From Afifellaceae bacterium (lineage in GTDB: Bacteria; Pseudomonadota; Alphaproteobacteria; Rhizobiales; Afifellaceae): 41,889 bases of DNA. Shown here piece after piece: positions 31,866-40,153 of this stretch (the stretch's first letter is position 1; each line of letters starts with the position of its first letter). The stretch spans positions 1 to 41,889 of the forward strand of contig JANQRH010000002.1 in NCBI GenBank assembly GCA_028284625.1. Reading direction: 5' to 3'. A model generated the notes under the pieces. The model was not told where the DNA came from, did no database searches, and saw nothing but the letters and a program-made list of their open reading frames with translations. The position numbers and the translations under genes are program-made.

Positions 31866-32903
31866 CTAAACCCTGCTCTCCTCGCGTTCGTCCGCCTCAT
31901 AGGCGTCGACGATCCGCTGCACCAGGGGGTGGCGGACGACGTCGGCGCCGGTGAAGCGGATGATGGATACGCCCTCCACGGCGTTCAGGATCCGCGTCGC
32001 TTCGTTCAGCCCTGAGACTTCGCCGGGCCTCAGATCGACCTGCGTCGGGTCGCCGGTGACGATCATCTTGGCGTCTTCGCCGAGCCGGGTGAGGAACATC
32101 TTCATCTGCATGCCGGTGGCGTTTTGCGCCTCGTCCAGGATGATGGCAGCGCGCGTCAGCGTGCGGCCGCGCATGAAGGCAAGCGGCGCGATCTCAATCA
32201 CGCCGTTGGCGAGCCCGCGCTCCACCTTGTCGGCCGGCATCATGTCGTAAAGCGCGTCGTAGAGGGGGCGGAGATAGGGGTCGACCTTCTCGCGCATGTC
32301 GCCGGGCAAAAAGCCGAGCCGCTCGCCGGCTTCGACCGCGGGGCGGGAGAGGATGATCCGCTCCACCGCGCCGCGCTCCAGCATGGCGGCAGCGAAGGCG
32401 ACCGCGAGATAGGTCTTGCCGGTGCCCGCGGGCCCGAGCCCGAAGACCAGCTCGGAGCGGTCCATCGCGCGGATATAGGCGTCCTGCATGGGCGTGCGCG
32501 CCACCACGGATTTCTTGCGCGTGGCGATGCGGGCGAGCTTGATGCGGCCGGACTCGGCAAGCGTCGGCAGCGGAAGCTGCGCCTCCTCCGCTTCCGCCAT
32601 GCGCATGGCGCCCTCCACGTCGCCCTGCACGAGATCGTGGCCTTCCAGGAGCCGGTCGTAGAGCGTCTCCAATGTGCGCCGCGCGACCGCCAACGCAGAC
32701 GGCTCGCCGGCAAGCGTGATCATGTTGCCGCGGGCGCGCGCGTCGACGCCCAGCCGACGCTCAATCAGCGCGAGGTTCTGGTCGAACTCGCCGCAAAGCG
32801 CGGAGGCGAGGCGGTTGTTGTCGAACACCAGATCGACGGTGTCCGCCGCCGGCTCCGCGGTCCGGGCTTCGGGGCGCGTGGCGCTGGTGGTGCGTGGCGC
32901 CAT
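31866..32903 (-). CDS. phoH: PhoH family ATPase
   Basis: 345 residues. An N-terminal KH-like part (VFDNNRLASALCGEFDQNLA) precedes the RecA-like ATPase: Walker A GPAGTGKT (157-164), ILSRPAVEAGERLGFLPGD, Walker B ILDEAQNAT and GDPTQVDLRPGEVSGL. PhoH is associated with RNA metabolism and sits with ybeY in most proteobacteria; YbeY here is 4.7 kb away because accessory genes intervene. The ATG at 32903 begins the family-like part; the frame upstream runs into repeats. Convergent with the TIR-like gene, 27 bases apart. Confidence 0.94.
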   Translation of the reverse strand: MAPRTTSATRPEARTAEPAADTVDLVFDNNRLASALCGEFDQNLALIERRLGVDARARGNMITLAGEPSALAVARRTLETLYDRLLEGHDLVQGDVEGAMRMAEAEEAQLPLPTLAESGRIKLARIATRKKSVVARTPMQDAYIRAMDRSELVFGLGPAGTGKTYLAVAFAAAMLERGAVERIILSRPAVEAGERLGFLPGDMREKVDPYLRPLYDALYDMMPADKVERGLANGVIEIAPLAFMRGRTLTRAAIILDEAQNATGMQMKMFLTRLGEDAKMIVTGDPTQVDLRPGEVSGLNEATRILNAVEGVSIIRFTGADVVRHPLVQRIVDAYEADEREESRV

Positions 32904-32929
32904 CAGGCGTGGGCCTTGGCACTGAACCA

Positions 32930-32976
32930 CCCTCTCCCCCGGCGGGAGAGGGTGCCCCTCGCGCTTGCGCGAGGGG
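32930..32976. repeat. Double REP-like hairpin upstream of phoH
   Basis: Stem 1: CCCTCTCCC with GGGAGAGGG (nine bases, five-base loop). Stem 2: CCCCTCGCGC with GCGCGAGGGG (ten bases, TT loop). It lies 27 bases before the phoH start, so it may affect phoH expression, or it may end the miaB transcript. Confidence 0.65.
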
Positions 32977-33031
32977 TGGGAGAGGGGGAGGATGCGGCGA
33001 TATTTCGAACCAAAGCGCCACATTCCCGGTC

Positions 33032-33131
33032 GTCATGCCCGGACTTGATCCGGGCATCCATTCCGTTTCCGCGAGAGAGACCCGCAGCGCCAGCGGAGTG
33101 GATTGCCGGTTCAAGCCCGGCAATGACGACA
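33032..33131 (-). repeat. Composite dispersed repeat, copy 2 (inverted)
   Basis: TCGTCATGCCCGGACTTGAT at one end and GGTTCAAGCCCGGCAATGAC at the other, with a variable centre. This is the same element as 29904-29999 in the opposite orientation. Confidence 0.8.
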
Positions 33132-33160
33132 AGTTCATACGGTTCGCCGAGGCTCCGCCG

Positions 33161-33218
33161 CTCACTCCTCCCCGAAAGCGGCGTTGCCGCTTTCGACCCT
33201 CCCTCAAGGGGAGGGTTA
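33161..33218 (-). repeat. Half copy of the long palindromic repeat (inverted)
   Basis: Read on the minus strand it equals the left 58 bases of the copies at 29724 and 30037 (TAACCCTCCCCTTGAGGG, then the CGAAAGCGGC hairpin) with about two mismatches. The right half is absent. It lies 13 bases past the miaB stop and could serve as its terminator. Confidence 0.82.
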
Positions 33219-33231
33219 CAGTGCACGCCGC

Positions 33232-34617
33232 TCAAGCGATGGCCCTTTCGTGCGCATTGCCGTCGGCCAGCGCGCCATAGAGGCTGTGCGTGCCGATGCC
33301 GGTGATGGTCACCGTCACGATCTCACCGAGAAGCGCGCGCGGCGCGTCGACCTGCACCGCCTGCAGCCACGGTGATTTGCCCACGAGCTGGCCGGGATGC
33401 TTGCCGGGCTTTTCCAGAAGCACGTCGGTGGTGAGGCCGCGCATGCCGGCGTTGAAGTCGCGCTGCTGCTCGGCGATCAGGGCCTGCAGGCGCGTCAGCC
33501 GCTCCGCCTTCACAACATCGGGCACCTGTTCGCGCTCCGCCGCGGGCGTGCCGGGGCGGGGGCTGTATTTGAAGGAGAAGGCGCTCGCGTAGCGCACCTT
33601 TTCGATCAGCTGCATCGTGTGGTCGAAGTCTTCGTCCGTCTCACCGGGGAAGCCGACGATGAAGTCGCCCGAGAGCGCCAGGTCGGGGCGCGCGGCGCGC
33701 AGCCGCTCGACGAGCTGAAGATAAAACGCGCGGTCGTGCTTGCGGTTCATGGCGGCGAGCACGCGGTCGGACCCGGACTGCACCGGCAAGTGCAAATAGG
33801 GCATCACCTTGTCGAGATCGCGGTGCGCCGCGATCAGATCGTCGCTCATGTCGCGCGGGTGGCTCGTCGTGTAACGGAGCCGCGCGATAGCATCGATCTG
33901 TGACAATCGTGTCAGCAGTTTCGCCAGCGACCAGGTTTCGCCGTCCGGGCCTTCGCCGTGATAGGCGTTCACGTTCTGCCCGAGCAGCATGATGTCCTTC
34001 ACGCCGCGAGCGGCGAGCGCTTCCGCTTCCTCAACGATACGCGCCACCGGCCGCGAGACTTCCGCGCCGCGCGTATAGGGGACGACGCAGAACGTGCAGA
34101 ACTTGTCACAGCCTTCCTGCACCGTGAGGAAGGCGCTGACCGGTTGTAGCGGTAAGACGCGAGTTGGGCCGGGCGCCGCCGTGCCGCGCTCCGGCAAATG
34201 GTCGAACTTGGATTCGGCGGGGAATTCCGTCTCCACCGCGCGTGCGCCCCGCGCCAACAAGGCCGGCAGGCGGTGGTAGCTCTGCGGGCCGACGACGACA
34301 TCGACGGCCGGCGCGCGCTTCAGGATCTCCTCGCCTTCGGCCTGCGCGACGCAGCCGGCGACGGCGATCCGCATATCGCGGCCGTCGGTACGCGCGCTCT
34401 TCTTCAGCGCGCGCAGCCGGCCGATCTCCGAATAGACCTTCTCGGCCGCCTTCTCCCGGATGTGGCAGGTGTTCAGAAGGACCAGGTCGGCGTCCTCGGG
34501 GCGCTCTGCGGTGCTGTAGCCCTCGGCCGCCAGGATATCCGCCATACGGTCGGAATCGTAGACGTTCATCTGGCAGCCATATGTCTTGATGAAGACCAGT
34601 CGCGGCTCGCTCATCAC
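33232..34617 (-). CDS. miaB: tRNA-2-methylthio-N6-dimethylallyladenosine synthase MiaB
   Basis: 461 residues. This radical-SAM methylthiotransferase modifies A37 of tRNAs reading UNN codons. The N-terminal cluster-binding Cys are 15 ([12 protein letters not shown]), 51 ([10 protein letters not shown]) and 89 (AGCVAQ). The radical-SAM cluster is Cys170, Cys174 and Cys177 ([16 protein letters not shown]). The TRAM domain fills the C-terminus ([14 protein letters not shown]). The second codon is also ATG. It is preceded by plsC, 68 bases upstream, in the conserved order fur-plsC-miaB. Confidence 0.96.
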   Translation of the reverse strand: MMSEPRLVFIKTYGCQMNVYDSDRMADILAAEGYSTAERPEDADLVLLNTCHIREKAAEKVYSEIGRLRALKKSARTDGRDMRIAVAGCVAQAEGEEILKRAPAVDVVVGPQSYHRLPALLARGARAVETEFPAESKFDHLPERGTAAPGPTRVLPLQPVSAFLTVQEGCDKFCTFCVVPYTRGAEVSRPVARIVEEAEALAARGVKDIMLLGQNVNAYHGEGPDGETWSLAKLLTRLSQIDAIARLRYTTSHPRDMSDDLIAAHRDLDKVMPYLHLPVQSGSDRVLAAMNRKHDRAFYLQLVERLRAARPDLALSGDFIVGFPGETDEDFDHTMQLIEKVRYASAFSFKYSPRPGTPAAEREQVPDVVKAERLTRLQALIAEQQRDFNAGMRGLTTDVLLEKPGKHPGQLVGKSPWLQAVQVDAPRALLGEIVTVTITGIGTHSLYGALADGNAHERAIA

Positions 34618-34685
34618 ATGCGTTTGCGGCTTCCTACGCAGCTTTTTCGCCCGGCTATTCCTCTAGCTGAAACCGATCTAAGCGG

Positions 34686-35507
34686 CTAGTGGGAAACGTT
34701 TTCTTTCGTTAGCACAGCGTTGGGATCGCGCCCGGCATTTAGCGTGGCGACCAGCTTGTGCACCAGCTCGCCGGCATCCTGGGTCACCGCCTTGCGGCTG
34801 TCTGCGGCGCTCAGCGTGCGCGCCGGACCGAACACCACCTCAACATCCACGCCGCCTTCGGAGAGGATGCGCCGCAGATGCGGCAGAAGGTCGGCGCCGC
34901 CATACCAGGCGACGAGGTGGCGATGCTGGCGACCGAGCGGCAGTCCAAGCATCCCGCGATAGGCGATGGCGACGGGTTGGATGGTCGCCGTCTCGCCGGC
35001 GGCGATGGCGCGTTGCGCGGCGCCGACTAGCGCGGAACGGAAGGGCAGAACCTTATTGCCGTCGCTCGACGTGCCTTCCGCGAAGAGCACCATGATGTCG
35101 CCCTTGGCGAGCCGACCAGCGACCTCATCGGCCTTCTCGCCGGTGGCTTGGCGGCTCTTGCGGTCGACAAAAACAGTGCGCTGGGCCCGCGCCAGGAAGC
35201 TGACGACCGGCCAAGTCGCCACCTCGCTTTTGGCGATGAAGGAGACGGGGGCGACGCTTGCGAGGATGGGTATGTCGAGCCAGGAACTGTGGTTTGACAA
35301 CAAAAGCAGCGGGCGATCGGCTGCCGGCGCACCGGTCACGGTGACGCGTACGCCCATCAGCCAACAGGCGAAGCGCTGCCAAAGCTGCGCCACCCGCATC
35401 GACGCGCCTGTGCCGACGGCGAGTGCAATCATATGAAAGGGCAGGAGAACGACCAGGGCGATTGCCGCAGCCAGGACCGTACCTGCGAAGCGGATGGGGG
35501 CAAGCAT
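34686..35507 (-). CDS. plsC: 1-acyl-sn-glycerol-3-phosphate acyltransferase (PlsC-like)
   Basis: 273 residues. The acyltransferase motif NHSSWLD (72-78, HX4D) and the second motif FAEGTSSDG are present, with an N-terminal membrane helix (about 10-32). It makes phosphatidic acid at the inner membrane. In rhizobia the gene at this locus can also be OlsA, which forms ornithine lipids; the sequence does not separate the two here, and no olsB is in view. It starts 14 bases after the fur stop and is probably cotranscribed. Confidence 0.88.
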   Translation of the reverse strand: MLAPIRFAGTVLAAAIALVVLLPFHMIALAVGTGASMRVAQLWQRFACWLMGVRVTVTGAPAADRPLLLLSNHSSWLDIPILASVAPVSFIAKSEVATWPVVSFLARAQRTVFVDRKSRQATGEKADEVAGRLAKGDIMVLFAEGTSSDGNKVLPFRSALVGAAQRAIAAGETATIQPVAIAYRGMLGLPLGRQHRHLVAWYGGADLLPHLRRILSEGGVDVEVVFGPARTLSAADSRKAVTQDAGELVHKLVATLNAGRDPNAVLTKENVSH

Positions 35508-35521
35508 CGACGGTGTTTAGG

Positions 35522-35950
35522 TCAGCGGTTCTTGTCGAGCGGCACGGCGTAGAGTTCAAGCCGGTGATCGACGAGGCGGTAGCCGAGCTTGCGGGCGATC
35601 TGCTCCTGGATCTCTTCAATCTCCTCGCTGCGGAACTCAATGACTTTGCCGGAGCGCAAGTCGATCAGATGGTCGTGGTGCTCCTCTGGCAGCGTCTCGT
35701 AGCGCGAGCGCCCGTCGCGGAAGTCGTGGCGCTCAATCACGCCGGCATCCTCAAACAGCTTCACCGTGCGATAGACGGTGGAGATTGAGATGTTCGGATC
35801 GATTGCGGAGGCGCGCCGATACAGCTCCTCAACGTCGGGATGATCGTTGGAGGCCTGCAGGACGCGCGCCACCACGCGCCGCTGCTCCGTCATGCGCATG
35901 CCCTTTTCGGCGCAGGCGGCCTCCAGGTCATGGTTGGTTTCGTGGCTCAA
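35522..35950 (-). CDS. fur: Fur-family regulator (alphaproteobacterial Fur/Mur type)
   Basis: 142 residues. The winged helix is in the first half (GMRMTEQRRVVARVL, SISTVYRTVKLFEDAGVI). Metal-site residues include HHDHLIDLRSGKVIEF. The C-terminal CxxC zinc motifs of E. coli Fur are absent, as in rhizobial Mur, which responds mainly to manganese. Start choice: GGGGAGAG five bases before a TTG at 35950 gives MSHETNHDLEAACAEKG, matching the length of rhizobial Fur/Mur. The ATG at 35968 has no ribosome site and would make that site part of the coding region. Confidence 0.9.
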   Translation of the reverse strand: MSHETNHDLEAACAEKGMRMTEQRRVVARVLQASNDHPDVEELYRRASAIDPNISISTVYRTVKLFEDAGVIERHDFRDGRSRYETLPEEHHDHLIDLRSGKVIEFRSEEIEEIQEQIARKLGYRLVDHRLELYAVPLDKNR

Positions 35951-35980
35951 ACGGTTCTCTCCCCGCATAGACTTTCGCGG

Positions 35981-36466
35981 CTAACGCAATTGGCGCTGCA
36001 TGACCAGCGCGCTGCCCGGCTTCTCGCGGCCCTGGGTGTAGTAGCCGGTCCGCCTCCCGCTTTCGCGAAATTCCGCGTCTCGGTAAAGCGCGATCGCGGC
36101 TTGGTTGGAATCCTCCACCTCAAGATGGATGTCGCGAACGCCCTCACGGTAGACATGGCGCAGCGCTTCCTCAAGAAGCTGCCGGCCGACCCCTTTTCGG
36201 CGATAATCCGGCGCCACGCCCACCGACAGAATCTCCGCTTCCTCGTCCGTGATCCGGTAGAGGATGAAGCCGGCCGGTGCGCGCCGGCCGAGCCGACCGC
36301 GATAATCGGCGAGAAGCGCGTTCACGCCATGCTGCACCAGCAGCGACTCAAACTCCGCATCGCTCCAACCGCGTTGGAATGCGCTGGTGTGGAGCGCGGA
36401 GAGCGTCTCGCCGTCCGATACTTCCGCGCGCCGCAACGCGACCCCCGGCCGGGCCCAGAAGCTCAT
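35981..36466 (-). CDS. rimI: Ribosomal-protein S18-alanine N-acetyltransferase RimI
   Basis: 161 residues. GNAT fold: ITDEEAEILSVGVAPDYRRK followed by GVGRQLLEEAL is the acetyl-CoA loop, then DIHLEVEDSNQAAIALYRDA and a C-terminal strand. It acetylates the N-terminus of S18. Its start overlaps the tsaB stop (ATGA), the usual tsaB-rimI coupling. Substrate assignment rests on this context, since GNAT proteins are alike. Confidence 0.92.
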   Translation of the reverse strand: MSFWARPGVALRRAEVSDGETLSALHTSAFQRGWSDAEFESLLVQHGVNALLADYRGRLGRRAPAGFILYRITDEEAEILSVGVAPDYRRKGVGRQLLEEALRHVYREGVRDIHLEVEDSNQAAIALYRDAEFRESGRRTGYYTQGREKPGSALVMQRQLR

Positions 36467-37149
36467 TGCCGCGCCACCGCTTTGCCGGCCTGCGGCTTGG
36501 CGTCGGCTGGGCGCGCATAGATCGGGAGCGGCGGCGCAACGTGCTCGGCGCGATCGGCCAGCGCGATCACATCGGCGATGTCGGGGGCTTCGGCTGTCCC
36601 AACGATCTGCGGCTTGGGCTCTGCCAAAGCGCCGGCGACGATCGGCGCGCCGGCGCCTGTCATGACGATCGGCGCGCGCACATGGCTGAGCCGCAGCACC
36701 AGGTCGTCTATGCTCAGCGCCTGCGCTTCGATGAGTGCTGCGCCAGAGGCCATGTCCGTCACCAGCGCATAGACCTCACCGCGCTTGGCGTCGAGCAATG
36801 CGGCGACGGTGCCGTCGCGTGTGGCTGCTAGTGGGGCAGCGATGGCCTCCAGGCTGCCAATGCCGATGGCGGGGATGTCACGCGCCAAGGCAAGGCCGCG
36901 CGCAAATGCGATGCCGATGCGCACACCGGTGAAAGAGCCCGGACCGGTGGTGACGGCGATCTTTGTTAGAACGTCATAGCCGACGCCGGCCGCGTCGAGC
37001 ACCTCGTCGACCATCTGCGGCAGACGCTCAGCGTGCCCGCGACCAATGCGTTCGCTTACGCGGGCCAAAATTTCCGGGGCACCGTGTGCCGAACGCGCGA
37101 CCGCCGCGGAGCAATAGGGCCCGGCCGTATCGAAGGCGAGACAAACCAT
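36463..37149 (-). CDS. tsaB: tRNA threonylcarbamoyladenosine biosynthesis protein TsaB
   Basis: 228 residues. The ASKHA-fold start CLAFDTAGPYCSAAV and the dimer-interface motif TGPGSFTGVRIGIAFARGLA are diagnostic. TsaB supports TsaD in making t6A37 in ANN-decoding tRNAs. ATG at 37149 was taken; a TTG two codons upstream is possible. First gene of the run tsaB-rimI-fur-plsC-miaB. Confidence 0.94.
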   Translation of the reverse strand: MVCLAFDTAGPYCSAAVARSAHGAPEILARVSERIGRGHAERLPQMVDEVLDAAGVGYDVLTKIAVTTGPGSFTGVRIGIAFARGLALARDIPAIGIGSLEAIAAPLAATRDGTVAALLDAKRGEVYALVTDMASGAALIEAQALSIDDLVLRLSHVRAPIVMTGAGAPIVAGALAEPKPQIVGTAEAPDIADVIALADRAEHVAPPLPIYARPADAKPQAGKAVARQ

Positions 37150-37214
37150 GCCCAACGCTTAGCGCGGTCGCCCAAAAGAAGTCGAGGTAACAGCCGAAGC
37201 GCGACTCGATATCG

Positions 37215-37769
37215 TCAGACCGGTCGCACCTCGGTGACGTCCGGCACAAAGTGGCGGAGCAGGTTCTCAATCCCCTGCTTCAGCGTAGCCGTTGACGACG
37301 GGCAGCCGGCGCACGCGCCGCGCATATGGAGGAATACGACGCCGTCGCGGAAGCCTTGGAAAGTGATGTCGCCGCCATCATTGGCCACGGCGGGCCGCAC
37401 GCGCGTCTCAATCAGCTCCTTGATAACGGCGACCGTCTCAGCGTCGGCCTCGTCGTAGCTCTCCTCGTCGGTTTCCTCGTCCGCGCCATCGACCAGCGTC
37501 GGCGAACCGGAGAGATAGTGCTCCATGATGGCGCCGAGCACGGCGGGCTTGATGTGCGGCCACTCCGCATCGTCCTTGGTCACGGTGATGAAGTCGTGGC
37601 CGAGGAACACGCCCGATACGCCGTCAACGGCAAAGATGCGGCTGGCGAGCGGCGAGACTTCCGATTGCTCGGCCTCACGAAAGTCGCGGGTGCCGTCGGC
37701 GAGCACGATGCGACCGGGAATGAACTTCAGAGTCGCCGGATTGGGCGTCTCTTCGGTCTGAATGAACAT
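37215..37769 (-). CDS. NifU-family iron-sulphur cluster scaffold (NFU1 type)
   Basis: 184 residues. The N-terminal Nfu domain (FIQTEETPNPATLKFIPGR) is joined by an acidic linker (DGADEETDEESYDEADAE, 94-111) to the NifU C-terminal domain with Cys153-A-G-Cys156 (GACAGCPSSTATL). This arrangement is that of mitochondrial NFU1 and its alphaproteobacterial relatives, which deliver 4Fe-4S clusters to target enzymes such as lipoate synthase. It stands alone, 65 bases upstream of tsaB. Confidence 0.93.
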   Translation of the reverse strand: MFIQTEETPNPATLKFIPGRIVLADGTRDFREAEQSEVSPLASRIFAVDGVSGVFLGHDFITVTKDDAEWPHIKPAVLGAIMEHYLSGSPTLVDGADEETDEESYDEADAETVAVIKELIETRVRPAVANDGGDITFQGFRDGVVFLHMRGACAGCPSSTATLKQGIENLLRHFVPDVTEVRPV

Positions 37770-37853
37770 GATCTTGGCCCTTTCTGCGCTTCAAGGGCGC
37801 AGCGGTGTTTGGAACAGTTCTAAACATAAAAATGGCCCGCGAAGGGGGGGACG

Positions 37854-38750
37854 TCAAGCTGTGCCGCCGGCGACGCCGGCTTCCCAGCCCAGAATGGCGC
37901 GTTTGCGCGTCAGGCCCCAATGGTAGCCGGTCAGGCTGCCTGAGCGGCCGAGCACGCGGTGGCACGGCACGACGAAGGAGATCGGGTTGCGGCCGACGGC
38001 GGCGCCAACCGCCCGCGCGGCTTCCGGCCGCTCGATGTGACGCGCGACATCGGAGTAGGTCGTGGCGTGTCCTAGCGGCACCTTGAGCAGCGCCTCCCAG
38101 ACGCGGATCTGGAAATCAGAGCCTATCAGCACGATGCGAAGCGGCGTTTCCGAGCTCCACAAGCGCCGGTCGAAGATGCGGCGCGCCAAAGGCGCCGTGG
38201 CTGACTGATCCTCGACATAGTCGGCTTTCGGCCAGCGCCGCATCATGTCGGCGAGCGATGCCGTCTCCGCGCCGGGATCGGCGAAGGCGAGACCTGCCAG
38301 GCCGTAATCGGTCGCCATGACGAGCGCCGTGCCGAAGGGCGAGGGGTGAAAGCCGTAGCGGATTGTGAGGCCGGCGCCGCGTGCACGGTAAGCGCCGGGG
38401 GTCACTGCTTCATGCGTCACGAAGAGGTCGTGCAGACGGCCGGGGCCGGAGAGACCGACTTCGTAGGTGGTGTCGAGCACGGTCGCAGATTGCTCAAGTA
38501 GCGCGCGGGCATGGTCAAGCGTGACGGCTTGCAGAAACGCTTTGGGGGACAGCCCGGCCCATCGCGTGAACAGTTTTTGCAGCCGCGTCGGCTCCATGTG
38601 GACGTGCCGGGCGATCGCCTCCAGCGACGGCTGGTCGCGCCAGTTCTCGGTCAGGAACTCAACCACCTGACGAACGACGGCGTAATCGCCGGCGCTTCTG
38701 CCAATGCTTGTGGCGGGCCGCTCAAGCTGTGTTTCGATTTCAAACGCCAT
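37854..38750 (-). CDS. AraC-Ogt fusion: methylated-DNA-protein cysteine methyltransferase
   Basis: 298 residues. An AraC-type helix-turn-helix region (about 24-125, LEAIARHVHMEPTRLQKLF) is fused to an O6-alkylguanine transferase with the acceptor Cys263 in FVVPCHRVLG. AATYSDVA-like GHATTYSDVARHI is also present. It is like E. coli Ada without the N-terminal zinc/methylphosphotriester domain, so it may repair O6-methylguanine without the usual methylation switch. AAGGAT eight bases before the ATG sets the start; upstream in-frame ATGs lack such a site. Confidence 0.92.
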   Translation of the reverse strand: MAFEIETQLERPATSIGRSAGDYAVVRQVVEFLTENWRDQPSLEAIARHVHMEPTRLQKLFTRWAGLSPKAFLQAVTLDHARALLEQSATVLDTTYEVGLSGPGRLHDLFVTHEAVTPGAYRARGAGLTIRYGFHPSPFGTALVMATDYGLAGLAFADPGAETASLADMMRRWPKADYVEDQSATAPLARRIFDRRLWSSETPLRIVLIGSDFQIRVWEALLKVPLGHATTYSDVARHIERPEAARAVGAAVGRNPISFVVPCHRVLGRSGSLTGYHWGLTRKRAILGWEAGVAGGTA

Positions 38751-38819
38751 GATTCTCATCCTTCGCGCCCGAGATAGGGGCGGATGTCCCGCTTCCGCCA
38801 CCCGAAACTTGCGGTCCGG

Positions 38820-39299
38820 CTATATGCGCGCGGTCGCGAGTGCCGCGCCGAACGCGCGGGCGAAGCTCCTGCGGTCCTCCGGATTGAGGAACGAGCCGAC
38901 CGGGATCAACCGATCGCGCGCCCGGATAGCGATGCGCTTGACCGATTGGTCGACGGCTTTCTCGACCTCAAGCCGCACCCAAGCGGGATTGAAGCGGAGC
39001 TCCTGCGCTTTCCCGCTCGGCGCGACCTTGCGGATCATCACCGCGCCGCGGCTGACCTCCACCTCTTCGTAAGCGCGTGCCGCGCGGTTGTTCAGCTTGA
39101 AAGCGAGCCACAGCGCCAAGAAGTCTAGCCCGAAGAAACCCGCCACCGGCCACGCGCCGAGCGACCAGAAGAACAATCCGGTGAAGAACCAAAGGAGCGC
39201 GACGGCCGTCATCAAGATAAGGAAGCCGCGCCGGCTGAGCGAGCGGTGCGGCACCAACGTCGCGGAAAACACCAGGTCGTCGACATTGCCGGCGGTCAT
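38820..39299 (-). CDS. DUF2244 membrane protein
   Basis: 159 residues. VFSATLVPHRSLSRRGFL and two membrane segments (about 28-50 and 55-75) match DUF2244, common in alphaproteobacteria and of unknown function. A cytoplasmic part carries VSRGAVMIRKVAP and IPVGSFLNPEDRRSFARAF. The start is uncertain: ATG at 39299 gives the usual N-terminal length, while ATG at 39326 lies inside the palindromic repeat; neither has a ribosome site. Divergent from nth. Confidence 0.85.
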   Translation of the reverse strand: MTAGNVDDLVFSATLVPHRSLSRRGFLILMTAVALLWFFTGLFFWSLGAWPVAGFFGLDFLALWLAFKLNNRAARAYEEVEVSRGAVMIRKVAPSGKAQELRFNPAWVRLEVEKAVDQSVKRIAIRARDRLIPVGSFLNPEDRRSFARAFGAALATARI

Positions 39300-39322
39300 G
39301 TCGGGGACATATAGAGCCTTAT

Positions 39323-39416
39323 CCATTCTGATTGAATCAGAATGGAGGCTCACTCTCTTTTTTGTTTGAGCATGATCTTATCCGAAAACCGGTTCCCACT
39401 TTTCGGGATCATGCTC
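39323..39416. repeat. Rhizobiales-type palindromic element between DUF2244 and nth
   Basis: It has two parts: a perfect palindrome at 39323-39345 (11-base arms CCATTCTGATT/AATCAGAATGG around one G), and a larger inverted repeat at 39368-39416 (GAGCATGATC...GATCATGCTC) with an inner CCGAAAA/TTTTCGG pair. This unit recurs between genes in many Rhizobiales genomes. It ends 11 bases before the nth start. Confidence 0.85.
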
Positions 39417-39427
39417 TAGAGGTCGGG

Positions 39428-40153
39428 ATGGCGGGGCAAATCAGGAAATCGAAAACAGGCCGAACGGCGGCGAAGCCGGCTGCGAGGAAGCGGGCGAGAT
39501 CGGCGCGTTCGCGGCTGTCGCGCGCCGATATCGAGGCCTTGTACGCCCGGCTGCAAGCCGAGAATCCTGAACCGCGGGGTGAGCTTCAATACATCAATCC
39601 CTACACGCTGCTGGTCGCGGTCGTGCTTTCCGCGCAATCGACCGATGTGGGGGTCAACAAGGCGACCGGCCCGCTCTTCGCCAAGGTCGACACGCCAGAG
39701 AAGATGTTGGCTTACGGCGAGGCGCGTCTGGTGGAGGCCATCCGTTCGCTCGGCTTCTTCAACATGAAGGCGAAGAACGTGATGGCGTTGTCGCGCATTC
39801 TCGTGGAAGAGCATGGCGGCGACGTGCCCAGCGATCGCGCCGCGCTGGAGCGCTTGCCGGGTGTGGGGCGGAAGACGGCAAGCGTGGTCTTGAACATCGC
39901 GTTCAAAGTTCCGGCCATTGCCGTCGATACGCATATCTTCCGGATTTCGAACCGCACCGGCCTGGCGCCGGGCGACACGGCCGACGACGTGGCGGACCTT
40001 TTGGAACGCATCACGCCGGACGCCTTCAAGCTCAACGCCCATCATTGGCTGATCCTGCACGGGCGCTATGTCTGCGTCGCGCGCAAGCCGAAATGCCCGG
40101 AATGCGTGATCGCCGAAATATGCAGGTTCAAGGAAAAGACAAAGGCGGCCTAA
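39428..40153 (+). CDS. nth: Endonuclease III
   Basis: 241 residues. This glycosylase/AP-lyase removes oxidised pyrimidines from DNA. The helix-hairpin-helix [13 protein letters not shown] contains catalytic Lys149, Asp167 is in [11 protein letters not shown], and the 4Fe-4S cluster ligands Cys216, 223, 226 and 232 keep the C-x6-C-x2-C-x5-C spacing. The basic N-terminal extension (about 1-30) is longer than in E. coli. GAGG six bases before the ATG fixes the start. Its stop overlaps the cysK stop tail to tail by four bases. Confidence 0.96.
   Translation: MAGQIRKSKTGRTAAKPAARKRARSARSRLSRADIEALYARLQAENPEPRGELQYINPYTLLVAVVLSAQSTDVGVNKATGPLFAKVDTPEKMLAYGEARLVEAIRSLGFFNMKAKNVMALSRILVEEHGGDVPSDRAALERLPGVGRKTASVVLNIAFKVPAIAVDTHIFRISNRTGLAPGDTADDVADLLERITPDAFKLNAHHWLILHGRYVCVARKPKCPECVIAEICRFKEKTKAA

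Larger units (their letters stand above)
32904..33231. other. 328-bp intergenic region of repeats between miaB and phoH
   Basis: No gene. From phoH outwards it holds a double hairpin (32930-32976), a composite dispersed repeat (33032-33131) and a half copy of the long palindrome (33161-33218). Despite this gap miaB and phoH keep their usual order and strand. Confidence 0.75.

Noticed and set aside
32124-33305. Open frame of 393 codons on the plus strand
   Set aside because: Antisense to phoH and then through repeats into miaB.
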